From assembly GCA_009731375.1 (NCBI GenBank), contig BJOX01000014.1:397072-461071 (forward strand): a stretch of DNA of 64,000 nucleotides, written 5' to 3'. The position numbers and the translations under genes are program-made. Below are positions 25,805 to 45,330 of this stretch, piece after piece (within the stretch, counting starts at the first letter, position 1; each line of letters begins with the position of its first letter). The notes below the pieces were generated by a model that did not search any database, was not told the origin of the DNA, and saw only the letters and a program-made list of their open reading frames with translations. Origin of the DNA: Paulinella micropora. Taxonomy: Eukaryota > Cercozoa > Imbricatea > Euglyphida.

Positions 25805-26518
25805 TTAAGATTCCCAATTGTCAGTCCAGGACAGCTCATCCGGTCTTACGACATGGGGGTGCACGTACACCTCAAGTGCATCATGTGCGATGGCTATCTT
25901 TTTGTGATCCGCTAGACTCAGCTCATAAGCCTCATAAAAGTCAGTAGCGTTGAAGGGATCAATATCGTTCTTTTCTCCTCTTTTTACTCCATATATCACT
26001 CGCCGTGCGGCGCAATCAATCACAGCCCCCATCGTAGCCAATTGGTCATACGATAGTAATATTGACACTTGGTAACAGGGGACGACATAAAGGTCCATGC
26101 GGTATACTCGTGCTGATTTTAATTTAAAAGTCAGTGTGATGATTCCGTTGATGACAGTCAGGCTACCCACTCCCTTCAGAGTGCCAGTCGAATTTTTCAT
26201 ATTTCAGTCCACCCAGTCCCTGTATCGATTAAAAAACTTCCGGCCGACAATATTAATATTCGCCATCGTATCATTACCAACTTTTAATATTGTATTCAAT
26301 GTTTCACAATAAAGTTCCTTATAACACAGAGCATCGGGCATGTGTATATTGACTGCGAAAACAAGAACTTTACGTTCCAAATTTTGGAGTCTTGTCTCTA
26401 AGTTTTTCAACTCCTCCTTCTTCTCCTCCTGCTTCACCTCATTAACATTGTTATTATTCTGCTGTACTGGTGCGTTTACTATGTGATCAACATTGTCTTG
26501 TGGCACTTGAGTACACAC
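25805..26518 (-). pseudogene. Protease-like segment with in-frame TGA
   Basis: Read through a TGA at 26204-26206, the frame has VGNDTMANINIVGRKF, then VVPCYQVSILLSYDQLATMG and AVIDC. This is the retropepsin layout with the active-site loop written DTMA instead of D(T/S)GA, as in the intact element. A TAA at 25805-25807 closes it in the same frame as the next segment. Confidence 0.55.
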
Positions 26519-26831
26519 ATTGTCTTTTTGCTGCCGCGATCGTAGACATTGAGTCTGTTCGTGGTTGTTTGCTTGGCCGAGGCGATACGTCTGCCATTGG
26601 CCTCATCGCCTCCATCACAAGTCTCGCCTTCCTATTTGCATCAGTTATCATTGGTAACCGTGATGTATGAACGTGTGTGAGACTACCTTGGGGCTGCAGT
26701 ATCTGTGTACCCACATCCTTGTATTCAGATTGAGGAAGCGTTGGCTCATTCTGCACAACAGCATTAGAAAGCACTGTGACTTTAGAGTTAAACTTCACAG
26801 TCTTCTCATTCCTCTTTTCTTCCCTCTCCAT
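26487..26831 (-). pseudogene. Linker segment between gag and protease
   Basis: 114 codons, polar, with no domain; it overlaps the next frame. Confidence 0.35.
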
Positions 26832-27394
26832 TCATTCCACCACCTCGAAACGATTACCTTGAGTAGTGTCCGGGTGGGATGACGTATCGGTCTCCGAGGC
26901 AGTGTTGTAGGCCTGAGCTCGACCGAAATTCGGGTTGGAGCTTGCCCATGAGCCTCCTCCTCCTCTGGGTGGGGGGGCTGGAGCTCGAACGCTCTCCCTC
27001 CATAAGGGGTATATCCCCGACCTCCTCCTCTTCCTCTCTGAGGGGTTCCTTGCCACCTCGAGGCTCCTCTCCATGTTCCTCCTCCTCGTCCTCCTCCTGT
27101 TCCTCCTCCTCGTCCTCCTGCTCCTCCTCCTCCTCCTCGTCCTCTTTGAGAGGCCTTTAAGTTCTTTTGTCTCTCCCTTTCCTCCTTCTTCTCCTTCATC
27201 CTCTTCATGTAGGTAATGATTGCCTCTCGTAACTCCTCATCATCACACATATTGGCATACCAACCTTCGTTCGCAGCGGCAATCTGAAGCATGTTGAAAA
27301 GGCCCGGTTCCTTGCCTTCCGTCCTGCTCAGAAAATTTGCCCTTGCTGTTGGGTTCTGCCTATCATGATTGAAAGACCAGTCTCTGTTCTCCAT
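26795..27394 (-). pseudogene. gag C-terminal RGG-box segment
   Basis: About 199 codons. The middle part is dense in RGRGGGGG and GGRGGG repeats, which would bind RNA in place of a CCHC knuckle. The frame differs from both neighbours, so frameshifts separate them. Confidence 0.55.
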
Positions 27395-27401
27395 CTGTGC
27401 C

Positions 27402-28484
27402 TTACTGCAAGCACTCGAACCACCTCCAACATGCGGTCTTCAGGTCTGGCTCTCTCTGTCTCTTCCAACCGGCAACTCTGTTTGTGTACGTGGCTTGTGC
27501 GCCAACAGGTACACCGCCTGCCTGTGCCGTATGTGCCTCCGTGAGCGAGTCCATGTTTGAGCATGCACTCATCACTTCTTGAAACAGTGCTGACGGAGCA
27601 ACGCTTTGAACCGTATTTTCGAACACGTGTGTCTCGAGGAAGTTCTTGGACTTCACTGAGCTAAACGTCGAGCATTGTTGTATGAGCTGAGTAAGCTTAC
27701 TCGGGTTAACTGTGTGTAACGCCGAAAAGAAATAGAGGATGATCGACTTGCGGCCATAGAATAGCCCATAGGAGGAAACTACCTCCGTAAGGGTCGCCGC
27801 CAAGCCAACAGCACTCCTCAAACTCATCGCCACTGTCTCAAAGATTTCAAATCCTATGAGAGTACCAGTGCAGAGATGCTGGTATCCATGAGATTGAAAA
27901 TATGAAATGAGTGTGGCCACCGCCAGTTCACACTGAGCGTCTAGGCCTGTTGCATTGTTTCTCTTAATCTCCTCCTTCTTTCTCAAAAACTTGTACTGTG
28001 TCAGATCAAATCCCTCCGAGACTAGAGATTGGTCAAAAACAGTAACAAGGGCCTCGTATTCCTGCGTTTCGTCGCAAGGAAAAGCCTTCATGCAGGCATT
28101 GATCTCTTTGAGCTTGCTCAAAAGCGAAGCATCAGAGTCTTTGTCTGAGCTCGTCTTGGCATATAGCATGAGACTTGCCACTCCTCCTTTCTTCCCCTTG
28201 AATGCATTTATGATATTTTGTCTGTCCTTCTTCTCCGTGTTTGTGACCACCAGCGTAGTTGAGCCCGAGGGTGCAGGTGCTGGTGGGGCAGGAGCTGGTG
28301 GGATCAAATATGTCGGAGGGTGTGTCTTTGCATCACTCACTTTTGCTTTCATTCTTTCCAGTCTCATCGTCTTCTCGAACTCCTCATTCTCTTTCGCCTT
28401 CTTCTCAGATATCACCAGCTTTTGAGCATGAGTGATAAAGGCCACCAATTCAGAAGCAGATCTGAGAAAATTATATTTCTCCAC
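27402..28484 (-). pseudogene. gag-like ORF of the degenerate element
   Basis: A 360-codon frame from MEKYNFLRSASELV. An N-terminal Lys/Glu-rich coiled-coil-like stretch and a Pro/Ala linker are followed by a mostly helical region ending near SLTEAHTAQAGG, the likely capsid. No zinc knuckle is seen. Position upstream of the RGG and protease parts supports gag. Confidence 0.6.
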
Positions 28485-28520
28485 ATATTGGTCAACACCT
28501 GCTTTGTTGGCGACCGGTGG

Positions 28521-29349
28521 NNNNNNNNNNNNNNNNNNNNNNNNNNNNNNNNNNNNNNNNNNNNNNNNNNNNNNNNNNNNNNNNNNNNNNNNNNNNNNNN
28601 NNNNNNNNNNNNNNNNNNNNNNNNNNNNNNNNNNNNNNNNNNNNNNNNNNNNNNNNNNNNNNNNNNNNNNNNNNNNNNNNNNNNNNNNNNNNNNNNNNNN
28701 NNNNNNNNNNNNNNNNNNNNNNNNNNNNNNNNNNNNNNNNNNNNNNNNNNNNNNNNNNNNNNNNNNNNNNNNNNNNNNNNNNNNNNNNNNNNNNNNNNNN
28801 NNNNNNNNNNNNNNNNNNNNNNNNNNNNNNNNNNNNNNNNNNNNNNNNNNNNNNNNNNNNNNNNNNNNNNNNNNNNNNNNNNNNNNNNNNNNNNNNNNNN
28901 NNNNNNNNNNNNNNNNNNNNNNNNNNNNNNNNNNNNNNNNNNNNNNNNNNNNNNNNNNNNNNNNNNNNNNNNNNNNNNNNNNNNNNNNNNNNNNNNNNNN
29001 NNNNNNNNNNNNNNNNNNNNNNNNNNNNNNNNNNNNNNNNNNNNNNNNNNNNNNNNNNNNNNNNNNNNNNNNNNNNNNNNNNNNNNNNNNNNNNNNNNNN
29101 NNNNNNNNNNNNNNNNNNNNNNNNNNNNNNNNNNNNNNNNNNNNNNNNNNNNNNNNNNNNNNNNNNNNNNNNNNNNNNNNNNNNNNNNNNNNNNNNNNNN
29201 NNNNNNNNNNNNNNNNNNNNNNNNNNNNNNNNNNNNNNNNNNNNNNNNNNNNNNNNNNNNNNNNNNNNNNNNNNNNNNNNNNNNNNNNNNNNNNNNNNNN
29301 NNNNNNNNNNNNNNNNNNNNNNNNNNNNNNNNNNNNNNNNNNNNNNNNN
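28521..29349. other. Assembly gap
   Basis: 829 N, probably covering the 5' end and LTR of the degenerate element. Confidence 0.95.
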
Positions 29350-31180
29350 ATAAGATTCCCTGTCCTCTATGAAACACTGTTTGTATGTTTGTTTTTGTTT
29401 GAGAAAAATAATCTTTGAGACTTTCTCCGATTTATTGTTCTCCTTACTCAGATTACTTTCTCCTCCTTCTTTTCTATATTGTATCTAGTATGATGCACTT
29501 GGACTACACACAGATAGTAATAGAGAAGCTAGAAAAGCTCTCCTTGAGAAGTCGACAGTCGGTCGGATAGGTTCTCAGACCTACCTTTAGAAAACGATCA
29601 GAGAGTTGCAAAAATACTCTGACGTATGTGTGAGATAATGCAGATAAATGCACAAACTAGAAGGGTAGAGTGTTGTGCTCCTGTCCCTATGCTTGTTTGT
29701 GTTTTGTGTGTGTTCCTTCACTCTTCTGTCCACCTCCTTCTTCTTGGTCTCTGTGTGAGAACAGCAAGAACGACAGAGAGTTTGTATCTGATGTCTCCTT
29801 GTGAGCACACAGATACTGATTGGGCTAGAGGGTACGAGACACCTGCTTGAGACCAATCAAATTATTTGTTTTGTGAAAGAGTTATGAGGGAGCTGTGTTG
29901 TAGTATTTGTTTTCGTCTGACGTCCCCGTGTGAGACAGGTTAGTGAAAATTCACTCTGTTGCCTGTGTGGCGCCGGCAAAGCGGAAAGAAATCACCCTAG
30001 TGATGTGGATTCCACTGATGTAATGCACCCAACGATAGCTCGTAAAAAGTCTGTAATACAACCAAACACAGTCCTCAAAAGATGAGAATGATGTCTCGTT
30101 ATATTAGCTCAGTGAAGCCAAAAAGGAAAACTGCAACAGACCAGGAATAAAATAGCATCAGGTCAAATCCGGCAAATAATACTGAAAAAGAAGCTGGTGC
30201 ACCTGTCACCAGGAAAAGGTACTTTTTACCTGCTATCAGGGGGTGATGCCTACAACGGTAACTTATCATTCAGCATGTGACAAAGCTAAAAACTATGTGT
30301 CAGGATTCATCATATATCACACTGATTACTCACTGAGAAAATTAGTTTGAATTTATCGAATCTTAGCAGTAAAATTATTTGCATGCGAATGTCTTCAGCA
30401 ACAACATGACACTGTCACCGTAAGGTCACACATCAGCATCAAAATACAGGTCCCGGCTCAGTTGTAGTCTCCGTGGCACGGTTTTGATGTGTTGTTATTA
30501 ATACATACAGAGGTCGTTGCAAAGTTATATTTTGAAATTGAAAACAAGCAATTTATTCATGTTAACACGTACGCCGCCAACTGGTCTCAACCTGTTTTCT
30601 AACTGAGTTATGTTATTAATATTACAATACCCTGCCTTTTCCCTCAGAGACTGTTTTGATAAAATACTTGCCACTTGTAGGAATAAGTGAGAAATCAGAA
30701 TCATAGTATTAATACTATAATTAAATACATGCAAGTTAACACACTTTGGATCAACATTTATATAAAAAACTTCTATCTTATGAAAAAGTTCTATCTTATA
30801 AAACGTTTTATGTATTAAAAAAGTTCCATCTTGTAAAAATTGATCTTACTTTTCACAAAACTTTAAATCGATGATCTTTTTTCATACATATAATTTTTTT
30901 TAATGCGTATAACTTTTCTCATACTTATAAAAATAATAATTTTTATAATAATAATTTTTTTCATACTTAAATTTTTTTCATATTTATCAAAACTTTTATG
31001 ATAAATATATATAATAACTGCAGTTGAAAACGTAACAACTACACTGAAGTTATATATGACAGTTGATATTAATAAATAAATAGATTTTTTAAATAGATAT
31101 TAAATATAACTTTCAAACTTTGTGTAAACTTGAATTCTGAAGTTTACGTGACTCTCGGAAGTTAAATTGCGAAGTCACAT
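29350..31180. other. Unique, increasingly AT-rich region without recognisable gene
   Basis: No domain-bearing ORF. From about 30.7 to 31.15 kb it is very AT-rich with repeated TTCTATCTTATAAAA-like and TTTTTTCATA motifs. The stretch near 30640-30690 is shared with 55800-55850. Confidence 0.55.
30633..30685 (+). repeat. Short dispersed repeat with hairpin
   Basis: CTTGCCACTTGTAGGAATAA plus GTG is shared with 55803-55850 over about 45 bases. CACTTGTAGGAATAAGTG can form a small stem-loop. Possibly a terminus of an unidentified element. Confidence 0.5.
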
Positions 31181-31279
31181 CAGACCAAAATGTATATATA
31201 TTGTCGACAATATACACTATCTATACAAACCAAACTTTCTGACTCCTGCATGATTAAAATAGCAAATTTAATTACACTA

Positions 31280-31393
<114 letters not shown>

Positions 31394-31457
31394 GCCGAAA
31401 ATGCCATCCGTTCAGACAAGAGCGGAAATATGGCGTGAAAAACTGTTAATAACCGAT

Positions 31458-31877
31458 TTCTTCTTCTTCTTCTTCTTCTTCTTCTTCTTCTTCTTCTTCT
31501 TCTTCTTCTTCTTCTTCTTCTTCTTCTTCTTCTTCTTCTCTCCTTCTTCTCCTTCTTCTCCTTCTTCTCCTTCTTCTCCTTCTTCTCCTTCTCCTCCTCC
31601 TCCTCCTCCTCCTCCTCCTGCTCCTCCTCCTGCTCCTGCTCCTGCTCCTGCTCCTCCTCCTGCTCCTCCTCCTGCTCCTGCTCCTCCTTCTGCTCGTCCT
31701 CCTCCTCCTCCTGCTCCTCCTCCTGCTCCTGCTCCTGCTCCTCCTGCTCCTGCTCCTGCTGCTCCTGCTCCTGCTGCTCCTGCTCCTGCTCCTGCTCCTC
31801 CTCCTCCTCCTCCTCCTTCTTCTTCTTCTTCTTCTTCTTCTTCTTCTTCTTCTTCTTCTTCTTCTTCTTCTTCTTCT

Positions 31878-31921
<44 letters not shown>

Positions 31922-32083
31922 TAGGAGTATCTGTTTTTCTTCTTCTTCTTCTTCTTCTGCTTCTTCTTCTTCTTCTTCTTCTTCTTCTTCTTCTTCTTCT
32001 TCTTCTTCTTCTTCTTCTTCTTCTTCTTCTTCTTCTTCTTCTTCTTCTTCTTCTTCTTCTTCTTCTTCTTCTTTGCCTTTGCC
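31458..32083. repeat. (CTT)n / (CTC)n / (CTG)n trinucleotide field
   Basis: CTT, then CTC with interspersed CTG units at about 31590-31815, then CTT with a short TTTC block. Long frames are artefacts of triplet periodicity. Confidence 0.95.
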
Positions 32084-32109
32084 TTTAATTTAATGAAGTT
32101 ACTTTTACA

Positions 32110-32239
32110 AGTGACCTCTGGTCAGCCATACAAATCGTTAGCCCGAAGGCCATTGATTTAACTAAGACGGTGACCCTTATAATATTAATATTAAAAATTA
32201 TTAAAGTAACAAAAGTTGCAATATATTAAAGTTATAGTA

Positions 32240-32281
<42 letters not shown>

Positions 32282-32640
32282 GTAAAAAGTAAATCGTAAT
32301 ATGGAGAGAGAGAAAGAGAGATGGTTAAGATAATAATAATAATAGTAATAGTAATAATAATAAAAATAATAATAATAATAGTAAAAAGTAAATCGTAATA
32401 TGGAGAGAGAGAGAGAGAGAGAGAAAGAGAGATGGTTAAGATATGGATAAAGGAGCAGGGATAGAGGAAACGATAGAGATCCCAACGACCACTAAGAAAC
32501 ATTAAACGTCGTCAAACCGTTTAGGGTTTCTTTCATTGGGGTAATAAAGTCCTGTTATCTACAGCGCTAACAATTAGCTATGCTAGCTATTGTTATCCCA
32601 CCAACCATTGGTCATGATTGGTATAAGAAATTTCCAGGAC
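32110..32640. other. Unique stretch with ATA/GA repeats
   Basis: A roughly 120-base unit (ATAATAATAGTAAAAAGTAAATCGTAATATGGAGAG...) occurs twice (about 32260-32330 and 32360-32440). No gene was seen. Confidence 0.6.
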
Positions 32641-32649
32641 ATTGGGGGG

Positions 32650-32656
32650 AGGTTGA

Positions 32657-32725
<69 letters not shown>

Positions 32726-32823
32726 CTAAGACTCAAGTCTGCTGTTCGTAGAGCAGATAGTCCATGAGTGCGGCCCTTATATTTATAATATTATTAAAGA
32801 AGCGTTGTAATACTAAAATAGTA

Positions 32824-32910
<87 letters not shown>

Positions 32911-33585
32911 TAATAATAATAATAATAATAATAATAATCATCATCATAATAATTCTTCTTCTTCTTCTTCTTCTTCTTCTTCTTCTTCTTCTTCTTCTTC
33001 TTCTCTTCTGAAGAAATTCTTCTTCTTCTTCTTCTTCTTCTTCTTCTTCTGTTTCTTAGATTCTTAGATTCTTTTTATTTAGAGAAATAATTGGTACAAT
33101 TACAACTCATGGAGAAACTGCTAACAGCTAGTGCCTAAAGCAAATCGCTGACCGCGTCTTCTTCTTCTTCTTCTTCTTCTTCTTCTTCTTCTTCTTCTTC
33201 TTCTTCTTCTTCTTCTTCTTCTTCTTCTTCTTCTTCTTCTTCGTCTTATTCGTCTTATTCGTCTTCTTCTTCTTCTTCTTCTTCTTCTTCTTCTTCTTCT
33301 TCTTCTTCTTCTTCTTTAATGAAAGCGAAATTCTTCTTCTTCTTCTTCTTCTTCTTCTTCTTCTTGTTCTTCTTCTTCTTCTTCTTCTTCTTCTTCTTCT
33401 TCTTCTTCTTCTTCTTCTTCTTCTTGTTCGTCTTATTCGTCTTCTTCTTCTTCTTCTTCTTCTTCTTCTTCTCCGTCTTCTTCTTCTTCTTCTTCTTCTT
33501 CTTCTTCTTCTTTAATGAAAGCGAAAATTCTTCTTCTTCTTCTTCTTCTTCTTCTTCTTCTTCTTCTTCTTCTTCTTCTTCTATT
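32650..33585. repeat. (GA)n, (TAA)n and (CTT)n fields
   Basis: Trinucleotide fields, with the phrase TTTAATGAAAGCGAAA repeated at about 33315 and 33512 between CTT blocks. Confidence 0.93.
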
Positions 33586-33687
33586 TAGAATAACGTATTA
33601 TTCAAGGAGGACCGCTAAACTTAATCCTGCGAATTAAATTAACCTAGGTGGTAACCTTCAACTAGTAGTGCATCAGAAACAGACTAT

Positions 33688-34094
33688 GTGTCTGTCTGTC
33701 TGCCTGCCTGCCTGTCTGCCTGTCTGTCTGTCTGTCTGTCTGTCTGCCTGCCTGCCTGTCTGCCTGTCTGTCTGTCTGTCTGTCTGTCTTTCTTGTCTGT
33801 CTTTCTTGTCTGTCTGGACAGGCAGACAGACAGACACAGACAGACAGACACAGACACAGACAGAAAGACAGACCAGACAGACAGACAGACAAGTCTCAGA
33901 CAGACATGTCTGTCTGTCTGTAAGTGTCTATCTGTCTATCTGTCTGCTTTCTGTCTCTCTGTCTGTCCCTCTGTCTGTCTCTCTGTCTCTGTCTCTGTCT
34001 GTCTGTCTGTCTGTCTGCCTGTTTCTGTTGCTCTTGTTGATGAAGACACTTGTACTGTCTGTCTGTCTGTCTGTCTGTCTGACTTGTCTGTCTG

Positions 34095-34125
<31 letters not shown>

Positions 34126-34222
34126 CTGTCTGTCTATCTCTGTCTGTCTGTCTCTCTGTCTCTGTCTGTCTGTCTCTCCGTCTCTGTCTGTCTGTCTCTG
34201 TCTGTCTGTGTCTGTCTCCGTG

Positions 34223-34277
<55 letters not shown>

Positions 34278-34297
34278 CTGCGCCTCTTTCCCTCTTC

Positions 34298-34340
<43 letters not shown>

Positions 34341-34432
34341 GAGGAGGAAGAGGAGGAGGAGGAGAGGTGTGTGTGTGTGTGTGTGTGTGTCTGTCTGTCT
34401 GTCTGTCTCTCTATCTCTGTCTCTCTCAATAT

Positions 34433-34487
<55 letters not shown>

Positions 34488-34953
34488 TCTCTCTCTCTCT
34501 CTNNNNNNNNNNNNNNNNNNNNNNNNNNNNNNNNNNNNNNNNNNNNNNNNNNNNNNNNNNNNNNNNNNNNNNNNNNNNNNNNNNNNNNNNNNNNNNNNNN
34601 NNNNNNNNNNNNNNNNNNNNNNNNNNNNNNNNNNNNNNNNNNNNNNNNNNNNNNNNNNNNNNNNNNNNNNNNNNNNNNNNNNNNNNNNNNNNNNNNNNNN
34701 NNNNNNNNNNNNNNNNNNNNNNNNNNNNNNNNNNNNNNNNNNNNNNNNNNNNNNNNNNNNNNNNNNNNNNNNNNNNNNNNNNNNNNNNNNNNNNNNNNNN
34801 NNNNNNNNNNNNNNNNNNNNNNNNNNNNNNNNNNNNNNNNNNNNNNNNNNNNNNNNNNNNNNNNNNNNNNNNNNNNNNNNNNNNNNNNNNNNNNNNNNNN
34901 NNNNNNNNNNNNNNNNNNNNNNNNNNNNNNNNNNNNNNNNNNNNNNNNNNNNN

Positions 34954-35005
<52 letters not shown>

Positions 35006-35028
35006 TACACACACACACAAACACACAC

Positions 35029-35061
<33 letters not shown>

Positions 35062-35100
35062 CACAAACACAAACACACACACACACACACGCACACACAC
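33688..35100. repeat. CTGT / CAGA / CT / CA repeats with N gap 34503-34953
   Basis: (CTGT)n, its complement (CAGA)n at 33818-33905, (CT)n, (GA)n and (CA)n. CTGT next to CAGA makes a foldback. No coding content. Confidence 0.93.
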
Positions 35101-35161
35101 ACCAACAGGCGCAGAGCAGGTGTGGCGTTCTGTTGTTGGCAGGGCTAGTTGAGCGATGTCC

Positions 35162-35325
35162 GCCACCACTTAGCTGCTAGCTACGTAGCCACCACTTAGC
35201 TGCTAGCTACGTAGCCACCACTTAGCTGCTAGCTACGTAGCCACCACTTAGCTGCTAGCTACGTAGCAACCGCAGCCTCCACGCGCCACTTAGCTGCTAG
35301 CTACGTAGCAACCGCAGCCTCCACG
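35162..35325. repeat. 26-bp minisatellite
   Basis: CCACTTAGCTGCTAGCTACG plus TAGCCA repeats about four times, then twice in a longer unit that adds CAACCGCAGCCTCCACGC. Confidence 0.88.
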
Positions 35326-35336
35326 CTGGGTAACAT

Positions 35337-35389
<53 letters not shown>

Positions 35390-35506
35390 CTCAACAAGAA
35401 ACACTGCTGATTTGCTGCTTTGATGGATCAATTGATCATCCGGTGTGTGTGTATGTGTGTGTTGTGTGTGTGTATCTGTGTGTTTTGGCTTGGATGTGAT
35501 CATCAG

Positions 35507-43600
<8,094 letters not shown>

Positions 43601-44833
43601 TAACAGACCGACAAGCTGGACACATGTTGGCGATTAGTCACCATGCGACAAGCTGAGCACATGTCAGGTTTTGCAGCCTCTGACTTGAACCTTAACAAGC
43701 CGCGAGGCGGATCGGGCTGATGCTAGGTCAGCTAATTGATAAGTCACGTGATGATCTGCCACCGCAGCTGCTCTTGCCCGACTCTTGGTTATGGCGGACG
43801 AGATCTAGCGAGCAACTTAGCCGGCCCGGCCGCCTGAGTTATCATTCCGAAAACGGTGAAATGCCGATTGTTTACTAGTGTACTAATGAGTTCAGCCTGC
43901 GGGTGATCATGCAGGAGGAAACTAGTCCAAAGGCCAGGCGCTCAAGCCGCAAGTCAATAGGTCCTAAGGACCTTACTAATTAGGTAAGACTACATGCATC
44001 AGATCACTGAATCGGTTGCCGATATTAATAGCCATTTTGATTACTTTGAAATATCGTCGGATATCATAGTCAGACGGTGACTGTGATAGTTCAGTGCGTT
44101 ATCTAAGGCTTGAATCACTCATCATACGGCGGGGTGTCTTAGGATAGGTGACTTGCCGGCCTGGACACAAAAGGCCGCTATCGTTATTAGTACTCAATTT
44201 AACTTGTCCAGACAATTATATACCATATCCACGCCTCCCACCGTTATCGTCGTACACTGACAACAGGGTGAGAACGGCAACCATCAAGGGGATGCTTGGA
44301 ATGTATCGTAATCAATCAACCAATAATGAAGTGTTGGAAGAGGCAGTTTATCAACTTCTTTTTAATGCAAGTATCCGAAATCTATTTTCAAAAGGCAACT
44401 ATCATCAAGTTCTCCCCAAACATGGGCTACAATTTACCAAAAGTTCTGTCACAAAGAGAACAGAATTTTCAGTCATTTTCGTCATCTTTTAACACAGTTT
44501 AACTCGAACAGCTTTGGAACCAGTGAGCACTTTTAAAATGCTACTATGGCAGTAACCCTGCCTCCTTTTACTCTAACTAGCTCACCGATGTACAAGCAAA
44601 TAATATCACTTAATAATATAGACTGACATGTGGAAGATAGACACACGTGACTTTCCCCAATTAATCAATGTCACGAATAAGTACTATCGGTCAGGTCAAC
44701 CAAATTATAACAGGCCGAGACCATTTCGAGTACTGAATATAATAACTTTGAATTGAGCAGTTAGACTTTCACGTTTGAGACTGTGACGGTGTCGTTAGAG
44801 CCATTAGTTATGATCCGGCCAGTCAATTTACTT
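43601..44833. other. Unique sequence upstream of the LTR element
   Basis: About 1.2 kb with no repeat and no recognised gene. A 114-codon ORF at 44148-44492 has no known domain. It may include the gene B 3' UTR or the older element into which the LTR element inserted. Confidence 0.5.
44830..44833. repeat. Target-site duplication ACTT, left
   Basis: ACTT before the 5' LTR and again at 54788-54791 after the 3' LTR. Confidence 0.75.
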
Positions 44834-44963
44834 TGTCGGCCGGCCCGTACATTACATAGTGGCATCAAGTGTTGTCCGGCTTGTCGTTACTTGACTCTTA
44901 TGCTTGGTCTGCCCCTCCACAGTTGAGGTACGACTAAGTGTCAGAGTAGCTGTTCCGGTTACA
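44834..44963 (+). repeat. 5' LTR (130 bp)
   Basis: Starts TGTCGGCCGGCCCGTACATT and ends TGTTCCGGTTACA; same length as 54658-54787. Confidence 0.9.
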
Positions 44964-44965
44964 TC

Positions 44966-44980
44966 TGGAGCCACTAACAA
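44966..44980 (+). promoter_or_regulatory. Candidate primer-binding site
   Basis: TGGAGCCACTAAC two bases after the LTR. TGG is expected to pair with the CCA end of a tRNA; which tRNA is not identified. Confidence 0.5.
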
Positions 44981-45330
44981 AAATTGAACGGGGTTTTGCT
45001 TTTGCTTTTCGTGAGGTTCACGAAAAGCTCAAGTTCTCACGTTTTTCTTGCCTTGTTTTTCTTGAGGTTTTGACACCTCGGAATTTCCGACAGAAAAGGG
45101 TGTTGACCTTTTTCAAGTTTTGCTTTAGACAGTTGAGCTCTCCTTAGGGGGAGAGGGATAGAAACAGATTGTGTGTGAGGTGTAGGAGCACGCACATTTG
45201 TTTTGTATTCCGTTGGAGGAAACAGGTGTCACCAGCATAACTCATAAGCTGTGTGTGGAGCAGTTGTGTGTGTGTGCTGTGTGTGTCATTTGTTGCTTTC
45301 TCACATCTCTCTTCTCTTTCTCATTTCAAT

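Larger units (their letters stand above)
23990..28520 (-). mobile_element. Degenerate Gypsy-like LTR element (gag-PR-RT), 3'-truncated
   Basis: Read on the minus strand, gag-like, RGG-box, protease and reverse transcriptase segments follow in order, then the start of the connection domain (AQYYSQFIPDWG, 24128 downward). It then stops at the short repeats and (ATT)n around 23.9 kb. RNase H and integrase are absent, and no LTR was found because a gap (28521-29349) hides the 5' side. At least three in-frame stops and several frameshifts make it a fossil. Its protease and RT resemble those of the intact element at 44.8 kb, so the two are related. Confidence 0.8.

Noticed and set aside
26832-27216. 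Plus-strand Ser/Leu-rich ORFs
   Set aside because: Antisense shadows of the RGG-box of the minus-strand element.
29960-29990. TGGCGCCGGCAAAGC as an LTR primer-binding site
   Set aside because: It lies on the opposite strand from the neighbouring element and no LTR is visible beside it.
31401-32093. 230-codon Phe/Ser/Pro/Ala-rich ORF
   Set aside because: Translation of CTT/CTC/CTG triplets; no non-repeat content.
35423-35442. ATG exon MDQLII as the start of gene B
   Set aside because: It has an ATG and a GT donor, but its phase does not fit the next accepted exon.
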